Positions 24,338 to 31,988 of a stretch of 31,988 bases of DNA are shown one piece after another (the stretch's first letter is position 1; each line of letters opens with the position of its first letter). Origin of the DNA: an uncultured Clostridia bacterium (lineage in GTDB: Bacteria; Bacillota; Clostridia; Oscillospirales; Acutalibacteraceae); NCBI GenBank assembly GCA_937888485.1, contig CALAQQ010000120.1:1-31988 (forward strand), written 5' to 3'. The notes beneath the pieces were generated by a model that worked only from the letters and a program-made list of their open reading frames with translations, did no database searches and was not told the origin of the DNA. Both the position numbers and the translations under genes were made by a program.

Positions 24338-27300
24338 ATGAAAAAAGCAAAAAGACTCTTGGCGGTTATAATGGCTTTTGTTATGGTGCTTTCTGCTGCA
24401 TGCGTAAATGTTTATGCATTCAACGACTCCAATAACTACCTTACTCCGTCAAAATCCCGTGCTAAGTACTACCTCGACTATGAACAGGGCTGCGGTTGGC
24501 TCCTTGACATGCTTGACGGTATGCTTGCAGAAGCAAACATGACAATTACTTGTGACCAGTTGAATGATATGATTGACATCGGTATTAATCTTTTCACAGG
24601 TAATGTTTGGCTTGACCTTGACGACGAGCTTGAAAGCTCAGGTAACGTCAAAGGTGTTCTCGACCTCAGAAGCGTTGACGGCATCATCAGAACTCTTGAC
24701 GCTGTTCTTAACTGCCTTGACGGTAACTGGATTGCCGGTGCAGCTAACATCATCGGTGTTCTCGGTGACCTTCTTGACTCATCAAAGGGTCTTAACAAAA
24801 CCGGTTTCGTATGGCACCAAACAAGATCAAAGGTAAGTGACGCAAAGGTTCTTGAAATGCTCATCGACTGGCTTTCAAATCAGAAAAATCTTCTTGCAGG
24901 TATCATTTCAGGTACTTTCAACTACGGTTCACTTCTTAAAGGCGTTTTTGATGACCTTCTTACAGACCTTACAGGCTGGACCGGCGGCGACACAACCAAG
25001 AATGTTGACTACGCTCTCATGACCATGCTTTACAGCATGCTTATCGATGACTCAACAGATGAAAACGGTAACAGCGTTCAGATTACCAAAAAAGAAGATT
25101 TCGACGCAGCTGTTCAGAAGCTTGTTGACTGGGCTCTTATCACAGGTACAGGTCCAACAGCAGCAGAAGGTGCAAACTCACTTCTCGGCGCAAATGCTGA
25201 GCCTCTCATGGGCGAATCCCTTGCATCACAGCCCGGCGGCGCATCACTCACAGGCGTTTCCATCATGGCTGACCATGACCTTGACGGCGTTCCTGAAGCA
25301 CACACAATGAGCTTCTATCAGCTCGTTAACAACGTTATCAGAGCTCTTCTTGACGGCATGATCGTTCCCATGCTCACAGATGTTCTCTGCGATGCTCTTG
25401 ATGTTGAAATAACAGAAGATCAGCCCTACGGCGATCCCGAAATCCTTCAGGATCAGATGTTCACAATGATTGTCGGTCTTGTTGAATCTCTTCTTGTTCA
25501 GAACGGTGCTCCCGAACCCACTTACACAGATGAACAGAACACATATCCTCTCCTCAAGATTCAGGCATTGCTTGACTGGCTCTTCAATAAGGGCGGTCTT
25601 GACACCTTCATCCTTATCGACTATCAGGGAATCCACCTTCAGGATAACCTTATGTCACTCCTCAACGACCTTATCCGTCTTCTTGTTAACATGCTTCCCA
25701 GCCTTGGTCTTTTCTCAGATTCAGCTCACCTCGGTTATGAAAGCAGCGAACTTACAGCTATCTGGTACTATTCAGATACCAACCCCAAGACTCTTGTTCC
25801 GGAAGACGACGAAACAGCAGTTGACCAGACATATATCACCTATGAAACAGGCGATATCCTCTATGCAACCAAGTATGAAGAAATTGACGGCGTAACAAAG
25901 GCAACTGAATATAACTATGTTGCAACTGACATGCCCGTTGAAATTACTGATAAGACAGCTGCCGACTACGCTAACCCCGACTTCATCCGTCCCAACTATG
26001 TTGTTGAAACAGATAAAGTTTATGCAACCGTTATCAAGATGGCTCTCAACGATTTTATCGACGGCTGCTACTTCCCCGAATGGGCAAACGATATCCCCAC
26101 AGTTCTTGCTTACGCAATGGCGGGTCTTGCAGCTCAGGCTCTTCCTCAGAACAACTACTATGCAAGACTTAATGCATATCATACGATGCTTGAAACAGGC
26201 GGTACACAGGCTGTTACCGACGGTAATCAGAATGTTATCGATCCTATTCCCTATACCACTCTTAAGAGAATCTCTATTAAGGACATGAGCGGTAAGGTTA
26301 TTGGCACAGAAGACGTTGAAATCCCCAGCGGTGCTCTTGACATCGGCTGCTCCTACCTCGCAGCTTACCTCAACAACGTTCTTATGCTCAATAAGAGTGC
26401 TGTCCTCAGCACAGACACAACTTTCGAAAAGTTCCTTACTCAGTTTTTAACATGGGCTATCGACCAGTATATGCCCGTTCTTGTCGGTTACGATACAAAC
26501 GGTAACGGTAAATACGGTGAAACAGGCGAATATCCCGGTTATTGGACCGAAGATTTCAACACTCTCCTTTCAACCGTATATTCAGATGTTTCAACTCTTA
26601 CATTCAAGGCTGATGTTGAAACAGAAACAGAAACAGGCGTTAAGAAGATTGATGCTATCTATGACCTTATCGACGCAACACTCTTCAAGCTTCTTCCCAC
26701 ATCATGGCTTCCCAACATCAACGGTTCAGCTCAGATGATTAACAGCTGGCTTCTCAATAACCTTATTGAGTTTGACCTCATCGGCATCCTTGATCTTCTT
26801 ACAGTTAACATGGACTATGAAAACGGCGAACTCAACGAGGCTCCTCTTACTGTTATTATGAGAGTAATCGACCGTGTTCTTGCTTTTGTATTCAACAGCA
26901 ACAGCGTTCTCATCCCCGAAAGAGATGACGTTCTTGCAGGCGGTAAGGATAACCAGACCAGCGTTAAGACACTCGGCGATCTCCTTTCATGCAGAGTTCC
27001 GCAGACAGATGACAATGGTAAAATAGTAACAAATGACGATGGTTCAATAAAATATGTAGCCAGCATGAATAGTTCGCTTCCTACATTTATTTCGAGACTT
27101 CTTGAGCTCATCAATGAATATAAGTTTGAAATCCTTTCAACAGCCCTTCCTCTCCTTGCTAACATGGATTACATTCGTTCATTCAAGGAAGACGGAATGC
27201 TTGAAACCTCAATGAAGTATTACAAGATTGATGATCTTGAAGGCTATGTTTCAGAACTTTCCGATAACCTCAACTCAACTCTTATCATCGAAAAGATGGC

Positions 27301-29761
27301 AGACCGCGACACAGCAGAAGGTATCGTTAACGGTCAGTTCGAGATCAAGAGAAATGCAGCAGGTACAGCATACGAACTTATCATAACAACAAACAATCTT
27401 GTTTACGGAACGTATGCATCAAAGGCTGAAGCAGACGCAGTTGTTAACAGCTTCAAAGACACATATATCGAAGAAGTTGTTGTAACAGAAGAAACAGAAG
27501 ACACAGATGCAGTTTACGGTTATAACATCTGGAGAAAGTGGTCATATCTTGAAACAGCAACAAAGGCTGACTCAACAGATGATAAGGGTAATGTTTCAAC
27601 ATTCTCAGACTTTAAGTTCTCAAATATCACAAACAGAACAACAGCAAATCCCTTCGTAAGCTACGAACAGGATCAGTTCCAGTTCCTTAATTATGAAGAT
27701 CTTGGTAAAGCAGGCTATCTTTACACAGGTGCCGGAGATGCTCTTGACGGTGCATCCGAATTCATTTCATCCTACTACAGCTTTGCTGAAAATGACCTTT
27801 CCAATGCATATCATGCATGGTTCATGCATTCAGTTGAATCACAGCTTTATAACCTTGGTAAGCTTGATACCAATAACGACGGCGTGTATACTGCAACTGA
27901 TATTACCGATGCAAACGGCGCAGTTGTAAACTATGCTGACGGCACACCCAGCATTCCCACAGCTATGTATCCCTTCTATACAACAACTTCAACGTCTTAT
28001 AAATATACTGACTATTACTTTGGCGCAACAGAAAGCGGTTTTGCTAATAGAAATGACTCGACCAAAGGTCCGACTCGTTACACAAATACTATCGACATGG
28101 CTGAAATGAACGAAGCAAACTATGAACAGCTTGCTATCGCTCTTGAACTTGGTCAGAATCCCAGATACGACGTTGAATTCTCAAGAGAAGAAACCGAAGC
28201 AATCGTAAGACTCGCTCTTTCCTCAACACCTGATTTCGATGTCCTCCAGTTCGATATTATTCCCGATGGCAGAGATGCTGACGGTAACCTTACCTATCAC
28301 GGTCAGTATCAGTGGGAAGACCTTTCAGTCGGTCATATCAACACAATCGCTGCATGGCTCAGATCAAAGAACCTTGATTATAAGGCAATTGAAAACTCAC
28401 CGTACGGCGCTGTTGACTACGCTATCACTCGTCCCAGATTCGCATATATCGACACATCAAACCTTCTTGTTAACGGTGCATCTTCAATTCCTCAGTCATT
28501 AGAAGCAATTCAGGCTATCAAAGCTCAGTATCCGTTATTAGGCGGAGATGCAGAAATAAAACTTGAAGAAGAAGTTAATGTTCAGATTCAGAAGTCATAC
28601 TGCGAATATGTTAAGGCTCTTTATGATAACAGAGAAGCTCTCTATGACAACATGGACCTTATCTCCTTCCGTTATGAAGAAGCTGAAAAGAACAGATCAA
28701 AAGCTATTGACACAACAATGCTTGAATGGGCAGTAAATGAATTCAAATCATCATACGAAGGCAATGCAGGCCGTAACCTTAAGTATGCCGGTTATGAAAA
28801 CGGTGCTCTTATACCAACAAGACTTTTCACAACAACATCCTACGAAAAGTTCAGAATTGCTTATGATTATGCAACTTCATTGATTAATGCAGCTGCAAAC
28901 TCACTCCTTGATAGTGATGAACTTACTCAGTCAATGGCATCAGAAGCATTCTACGGTATTATCGAAGCATTCTATCAGCTTGTTCCTTTTACAGGCGATG
29001 CAGACTGGACTCAGCTTGATGCATATATTGAGCTTGCAGAATCCATCATTGAAGATCCTCTTTCATATGATGAAAATGTAGGTTATGATATGGAAGACGG
29101 TCAGTGGGATATCATGGAAATCGTTCTTAACGACTCCAAGAATCTTCGTCAGGATACAACAATCGACTGCGAAGGTCAGGAAGATATCGACGATATGGCT
29201 ACAGCTCTCTATCAGGCAATCTTTAAGCTCAACTATCTCACATCTCCCGACCTTATCTCCAATGTCGACGAAAACGGCAACAAACTTGTTGGTACTGTTG
29301 TAACAAATGCAGGTTCAGCTCGTATCACAGGTCAGGTATACGGTCTTAAGGAAGGCGATGGCGCTACAATGGATCTCGTACAGGTTGTTGGTATGAGAAT
29401 AGATGAAGGTTTAGGTACTAAAGTTTCAATTACAGGTTCAGGCCGTGGTCTTGGTACAGGTGCTTACTTCATTGGTACAGTTGAAAACAGAGAAAGATTC
29501 AGATATTACGCAGTTGTTTACGGTGATATCAACGGTGACACAAGAGTTGACGGTACAGACGCAGCTGCTCTTGAAATCGTTGCAATGACAAGTGATGGTC
29601 CTATCACTGAAGATGATTTCACCAATGCTGCTAAATTTGAGGCTGCTGACGCTAACCATGACGGTTTCGTAGATCCTCTTGACGTAGAAGAAATTGTTAA
29701 CCACTACACATTCGTTACTAAAATCTCTCAGAATAAACACAGTACAAGTGTTGATGCTTGA
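24338..29761 (+). CDS. giant secreted dockerin-containing protein of unknown function (1807 aa)
   Basis: The start is ATG 24338 after TGGAGGTG; an earlier GTG frame runs into the leader. Residues 1-27 form a signal peptide ending NVYA. Residues ~30-1480 match nothing I recognise. They are acidic, mostly helical, with many Leu/Asp-rich segments such as DLLDSS and TLGDLLSC, and two isolated calcium-loop-like stretches, DTNGNGKYGETG (~719) and DTNNDGVYTATD (~1177). Residues ~1494-1640 contain two FIVAR-like helical modules, the first with TSYEKFRIAYDYA and LTQSMASEAFYGIIEA. A beta-rich module (~1655-1728) follows. The C-terminus is a type I dockerin with two calcium loops, DINGDTRVDGTDA (from 1730) and DANHDGFVDPLDV (from 1771). 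It should dock onto a cohesin scaffold at the cell surface. No catalytic domain is visible. Monocistronic, with strong terminator. Confidence 0.87.
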   Translation: MKKAKRLLAVIMAFVMVLSAACVNVYAFNDSNNYLTPSKSRAKYYLDYEQGCGWLLDMLDGMLAEANMTITCDQLNDMIDIGINLFTGNVWLDLDDELESSGNVKGVLDLRSVDGIIRTLDAVLNCLDGNWIAGAANIIGVLGDLLDSSKGLNKTGFVWHQTRSKVSDAKVLEMLIDWLSNQKNLLAGIISGTFNYGSLLKGVFDDLLTDLTGWTGGDTTKNVDYALMTMLYSMLIDDSTDENGNSVQITKKEDFDAAVQKLVDWALITGTGPTAAEGANSLLGANAEPLMGESLASQPGGASLTGVSIMADHDLDGVPEAHTMSFYQLVNNVIRALLDGMIVPMLTDVLCDALDVEITEDQPYGDPEILQDQMFTMIVGLVESLLVQNGAPEPTYTDEQNTYPLLKIQALLDWLFNKGGLDTFILIDYQGIHLQDNLMSLLNDLIRLLVNMLPSLGLFSDSAHLGYESSELTAIWYYSDTNPKTLVPEDDETAVDQTYITYETGDILYATKYEEIDGVTKATEYNYVATDMPVEITDKTAADYANPDFIRPNYVVETDKVYATVIKMALNDFIDGCYFPEWANDIPTVLAYAMAGLAAQALPQNNYYARLNAYHTMLETGGTQAVTDGNQNVIDPIPYTTLKRISIKDMSGKVIGTEDVEIPSGALDIGCSYLAAYLNNVLMLNKSAVLSTDTTFEKFLTQFLTWAIDQYMPVLVGYDTNGNGKYGETGEYPGYWTEDFNTLLSTVYSDVSTLTFKADVETETETGVKKIDAIYDLIDATLFKLLPTSWLPNINGSAQMINSWLLNNLIEFDLIGILDLLTVNMDYENGELNEAPLTVIMRVIDRVLAFVFNSNSVLIPERDDVLAGGKDNQTSVKTLGDLLSCRVPQTDDNGKIVTNDDGSIKYVASMNSSLPTFISRLLELINEYKFEILSTALPLLANMDYIRSFKEDGMLETSMKYYKIDDLEGYVSELSDNLNSTLIIEKMADRDTAEGIVNGQFEIKRNAAGTAYELIITTNNLVYGTYASKAEADAVVNSFKDTYIEEVVVTEETEDTDAVYGYNIWRKWSYLETATKADSTDDKGNVSTFSDFKFSNITNRTTANPFVSYEQDQFQFLNYEDLGKAGYLYTGAGDALDGASEFISSYYSFAENDLSNAYHAWFMHSVESQLYNLGKLDTNNDGVYTATDITDANGAVVNYADGTPSIPTAMYPFYTTTSTSYKYTDYYFGATESGFANRNDSTKGPTRYTNTIDMAEMNEANYEQLAIALELGQNPRYDVEFSREETEAIVRLALSSTPDFDVLQFDIIPDGRDADGNLTYHGQYQWEDLSVGHINTIAAWLRSKNLDYKAIENSPYGAVDYAITRPRFAYIDTSNLLVNGASSIPQSLEAIQAIKAQYPLLGGDAEIKLEEEVNVQIQKSYCEYVKALYDNREALYDNMDLISFRYEEAEKNRSKAIDTTMLEWAVNEFKSSYEGNAGRNLKYAGYENGALIPTRLFTTTSYEKFRIAYDYATSLINAAANSLLDSDELTQSMASEAFYGIIEAFYQLVPFTGDADWTQLDAYIELAESIIEDPLSYDENVGYDMEDGQWDIMEIVLNDSKNLRQDTTIDCEGQEDIDDMATALYQAIFKLNYLTSPDLISNVDENGNKLVGTVVTNAGSARITGQVYGLKEGDGATMDLVQVVGMRIDEGLGTKVSITGSGRGLGTGAYFIGTVENRERFRYYAVVYGDINGDTRVDGTDAAALEIVAMTSDGPITEDDFTNAAKFEAADANHDGFVDPLDVEEIVNHYTFVTKISQNKHSTSVDA

Positions 29762-29795
29762 TTGTATGTTGATTAGGTAATTGAATAAAATGAAC

Positions 29796-29834
29796 AGCCC
29801 CCGGCTTCACTTGAAGTCGGGGGCTATCTTTTAT
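29796..29834 (+). terminator. strong terminator of the dockerin gene
   Basis: A 14-base stem starting AGCCCCCGGCTTCA (29796) pairs with TGAAGTCGGGGGCT (ending 29825), with one G-T pair and a very short loop, followed by ATCTTTTATAG. It lies 35 bases after the stop codon. Confidence 0.88.
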
Positions 29835-30178
29835 AGTTAGCAAAACTTACTTGAAATTATAAATGCAAGTCTAAAACTTAAATCTTGCACAGTTTTTTTA
29901 CATTCTTATACGGTATATACAGTATAAAAATGTTCCGAAACGGCAACAAAAATCCGCGTAAAGTGAATAACTTTACCTGTATAATACAAAAAAAGAAATA
30001 AAACCTATAGTTATCCACTTTTTCCACCGAGTTATCCACATGTGCAAGTAAAAGGCTTTACAGCAAAACACTGTAAAGCCTTTTTACTTGTCTGCATATA
30101 TTCATTCGATTTTATTGGGTTGTATATTAGCATTGAAAATGAATTTGCAAGTTAAATTTCATTATATATAGTAATGTA
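29835..30178. other. intergenic region with DnaA-box-like pair; possible small transcript
   Basis: No protein gene is visible. GTAAAGT (29958-29964) and ACTTTAC (29970-29976) form an inverted repeat. TATAAT at 29980-29985 could be a -10 without a clear -35. TTATCCACT (30011-30019) and TTATCCACA (30032-30040) are the same orientation and 21 bases apart; the second equals the DnaA box consensus. The strong hairpin at 30046-30095 follows. The stretch ~29992-30096 could be a small RNA gene or only the nagA 3' region. Confidence 0.45.
30046..30095. terminator. strong hairpin terminator, probably bidirectional
   Basis: Stem core GGCTTTACAG (about 30053-30062) and CTGTAAAGCC (about 30070-30079) around CAAAACA, extended by AAGTAAAA on the left and TTTTTACTT on the right, so the whole arm is ~18 bases with one bulge. 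It can end nagA transcripts (minus strand, stop at 30179) or anything read from the left. Confidence 0.8.
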
Positions 30179-31294
30179 TTATATAATACGTTTTCCTTTT
30201 ATAAATACTGCTTTAATTTCCATGAAATCACCTGATAAAACAACTAAATCAGCATTCTTACCTTTTTCAATACTGCCTGTAGTATTGTCAACACCGATTG
30301 CTTTTGCAGGATTGATTGTAACGGATTTAATTGCCTGTCTGAGAGGAATTCCGAATTTGATCAGGTTTTTGAATTCATCAAAAAGGTTTGTGCTGCTTCC
30401 GGCAAGAGTTCCGTCAATAAGTCTTGCCGCACCGTCTTTTTTGATTACCTTCTGACCGCCAAGCAAATAATCACCGTCTTCAAGTCCTGCTGCCATCATT
30501 GCATCGCTGATAACAATTGTTCGGTCTTCGCCAAGAATTCCGAAAGTTATTCTGAGTGTTGGTGGACAGATATGAATGCCGTCACAAATAAGTTCTGCAT
30601 TAACATTTTCACTATCCATAACAGCACCGACCATTCCCGCTTCCCTTGATGTAAGTCCGTTCATTGCATTGTAAAGATGTGTTGCGTGGGTTATTCCTGC
30701 ATCAATCGCTTTTTTGCCTGTTTCATAATTGGCAGTTGTATGAGCAGCAGATACCGTGCATATTTTTTTAGCTTTTCTTATGAAATCATCAGCAGATGGT
30801 CTTTCGGGTGCTATGTCTGCAATCTTAACAGGACAGATTGAATTCAGTTCGCTGAAAACTTCGAAATCAGGTTCAAGAATATGTTCAGCTGCCTGGGCAC
30901 CTTTCTTTTCCGGTGCAATAAAAGGACCTTCCATATTTATTCCATGAATATATGCGCCTTCTTCTTTGCCCATGGTGTCGGCAATATATCCGAAGCACTT
31001 CTTTAAGTCATCAATTGATATTGTCATTGTTGTCGGACAAAATGAAGTTATTCCGTTTTTAGCAAGCCATTTGCTCATTTCAGCAGCAGAGTCGGGTTTG
31101 CCGTCGGTTGCATCAGCCATATTGCATCCGTGAATATGTATATCAATAAATCCCGGCAAAATAACACAACCCGAAAAATCAAAACCATCTTTGTTTGTTT
31201 TTTCTACAGCGATTATTTTTTCGCCTTCGGTTATGATATCGGTTTTTTCTGCGTTGAAATCTTTTCCGTAAACCGTTGCATTTTTTAAAATCAT
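30179..31294 (-). CDS. nagA: N-acetylglucosamine-6-phosphate deacetylase
   Basis: A 371-residue cytoplasmic amidohydrolase that converts GlcNAc-6-P to glucosamine-6-P and acetate. Metal and catalytic residues: His53/His55 in IDIHIHG, Glu122 in NMEGPF, His185 in SAAHTTANYE, His206 in HATHLYNAM, His241 in DGIHICP, and general base Asp264 in VISDAMMAAG. The start is ATG 31294 (MILKNATV), since GAGGTG lies before it and overlaps the longer GTG-initiated frame. It stands alone, without nagB next to it, under a consensus promoter. It is the natural downstream step for GlcNAc released by the GH84 enzyme about 8 kb away, once phosphorylated. No CRE-like or NagR-like operator could be named with confidence. 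Confidence 0.95.
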   Translation of the reverse strand: MILKNATVYGKDFNAEKTDIITEGEKIIAVEKTNKDGFDFSGCVILPGFIDIHIHGCNMADATDGKPDSAAEMSKWLAKNGITSFCPTTMTISIDDLKKCFGYIADTMGKEEGAYIHGINMEGPFIAPEKKGAQAAEHILEPDFEVFSELNSICPVKIADIAPERPSADDFIRKAKKICTVSAAHTTANYETGKKAIDAGITHATHLYNAMNGLTSREAGMVGAVMDSENVNAELICDGIHICPPTLRITFGILGEDRTIVISDAMMAAGLEDGDYLLGGQKVIKKDGAARLIDGTLAGSSTNLFDEFKNLIKFGIPLRQAIKSVTINPAKAIGVDNTTGSIEKGKNADLVVLSGDFMEIKAVFIKGKRII

Positions 31295-31312
31295 AATAAA
31301 CACCTCAATGTT

Positions 31313-31341
31313 ATTTTATCATAATTAATCTAACCTGTCAA
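31313..31341 (-). promoter_or_regulatory. SigA-type promoter of nagA
   Basis: Minus strand: -35 TTGACA (31341-31336), 17-base spacer, -10 TAAAAT (31318-31313), also with TGA just before the -10. It lies just after the terminator of the upstream gene. Confidence 0.85.
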
Positions 31342-31345
31342 AAAA

Positions 31346-31376
31346 GAAAAACCGCAGTTTTAACTGCGGTTTTTCT
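31346..31376 (-). terminator. terminator of the chimeric/aminotransferase frame
   Basis: Stem ACCGCAGTT (31351-31359), loop TT, stem AACTGCGGT (31362-31370), with A-rich flank left and T-rich flank right. On the minus strand it follows the stop at 31381 and is followed by TTTTCTTTTT. Confidence 0.88.
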
Positions 31377-31380
31377 TTAA

Positions 31381-31988
31381 TTATATTCTGTCTTCGATAT
31401 ATGCAACGAGGTCGCCAACGGTCTTGATTTTTTCAAGAGCCTCGGATATGTGTCTTACGGAATAGGCGTAAGAAATTCTGGCGTATCCCTCGCCACATTC
31501 ACCAAAGGCTGTTCCAGGAACTACAGCAAGTTTTTCTTCTTGTTCTCCATAAATGTCTAAAGAGTATGTTGAATTATTGTTAATTAATATAGAAGCAATT
31601 GCTTTAATGGTTGCGGTGATAACATCGCAGGACTGGAAATAGTTTCTTCCGCCGTCGAATTTCTTACCCCATGACAAATCGTCAAAATGCTGAAGATACA
31701 GTTTATATACATCACCGTCAACATTTGCCGCCGCAAGTCCTTTTTCAAAAATTTCGGTGGTCTGAGGCTGAATAAGGTCAAGAATAAAATGAGAAATTGT
31801 TGCTTTGCTTATAATATCCGCGGCATAAAAAACTGCAATAAGTATTATAAAATCTTTTACTTTCCACTTTTTGTCGCTGTAGCCTCTGCCGAGCATTATT
31901 CCGAAAATTGTGGCAAGTCCGAACCCAAGACTGAGCATTAACACTATCGCCGTCCATACAGGAACGTATACATCCTCTTGCGCCGCAG
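31381..31988 (-). CDS. chimeric frame: membrane protein joined to aminotransferase C-terminus (5' end outside window)
   Basis: The frame is open to the window edge and ends with TAA at 31381-31383. The last ~50 residues (EEKLAVVPGTAFGECGEGYARISYAYS and onward, given here only in parts) are the typical C-terminus of a class I PLP aminotransferase, the part after the cofactor lysine and substrate arginine region. Everything upstream is different: hydrophobic spans such as IVLMLSLGFGLATIFGIML and FIILIAVFYAADIIS, then a soluble stretch with NYFQSCDVITATIKAIASIL. No aminotransferase core (PLP lysine, Asp-Tyr blocks) precedes the tail. The junction is near 31535-31545. The true aminotransferase 3' end is supported by the terminator just after it. 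Explanations are a deletion that fused two genes, a pseudogene, or an assembly join near a contig end. I do not recognise the membrane part. Confidence 0.6.
   Translation of the reverse strand, partial: AAQEDVYVPVWTAIVLMLSLGFGLATIFGIMLGRGYSDKKWKVKDFIILIAVFYAADIISKATISHFILDLIQPQTTEIFEKGLAAANVDGDVYKLYLQHFDDLSWGKKFDGGRNYFQSCDVITATIKAIASILINNNSTYSLDIYGEQEEKLAVVPGTAFGECGEGYARISYAYSVRHISEALEKIKTVGDLVAYIEDRI

Noticed and set aside
30011..30040. DnaA-box pair as chromosomal origin oriC
   Set aside because: Only two boxes, no dnaA, dnaN or other origin genes and no clear AT-rich unwinding element; kept only as an intergenic observation.

Overview
The window looks like chromosomal DNA from an anaerobic, endospore-forming, low-GC Firmicute, most likely a gut-type Clostridia of the Ruminococcaceae/Oscillospirales kind. 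The evidence is a complete sporulation sigma factor SigG, a secreted protein ending in a type I dockerin, AGGAGG-type ribosome binding sites with frequent TTG starts, and short tightly packed operons. This assignment is inference from gene content; there is no rRNA or other marker here. I see no tRNA, rRNA, CRISPR array, phage gene or transposase.

Layout. 1-4290 (+): an operon with the 3' end of one M42 aminopeptidase, a second complete M42 gene, a GNAT acetyltransferase, a YhhN-family membrane protein and a secreted metallophosphoesterase, closed by a terminator shared with sigG. 4318-5094 (-): sigG. 5095-5385: divergent control region with a strong housekeeping promoter for the transporter, a possible SigG-type promoter and four 10-bp-phased direct repeats. 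5386-9418 (+): potABCD, a polyamine ABC transporter whose binding protein carries a C-terminal membrane anchor in place of a lipobox. 9462-10967 (-): a secreted PHP-domain protein. 11083-12324 (-): an M28 peptidase with transmembrane hairpins. 12428-19925 (-): one tight operon in the order malQ, PLP-dependent 'aluminium resistance' lyase, DUF2461 protein, phosphohexomutase, then three tandem endonuclease/exonuclease/phosphatase (EEP) paralogues.

20053-22948 (+): an operon of a SIS-domain protein, a GH84 beta-N-acetylglucosaminidase without signal peptide, and a Cys-rich YkgJ-like protein. 22956-23270 (-): a one-domain MGMT-like protein. 23332-23964 (+): a HAD phosphatase. 24338-29761 (+): a 1807-residue secreted protein of unknown function ending in a dockerin, preceded by a leader with three hairpins. 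29762-30178: non-coding, with a strong terminator, two DnaA-box-like 9-mers exactly 21 bp apart and a second strong hairpin. 30179-31294 (-): nagA. 31381-31988 (-): an open frame that looks chimeric, a membrane protein joined in frame to the last ~50 residues of an aminotransferase.

How the genes may work together. Amino-sugar handling is represented by GH84, the SIS protein and nagA, alpha-glucan handling by malQ and the hexomutase, and peptide handling by M42 x2 and M28. Several secreted or anchored hydrolase-like proteins (metallophosphoesterase, PHP protein, two EEP proteins) could work at the cell surface. The dockerin protein implies a cohesin-bearing scaffold elsewhere in the genome. 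The least explained elements are the dockerin protein and its leader, the EEP triplet, the anchored PotD and the chimeric frame at the right edge.
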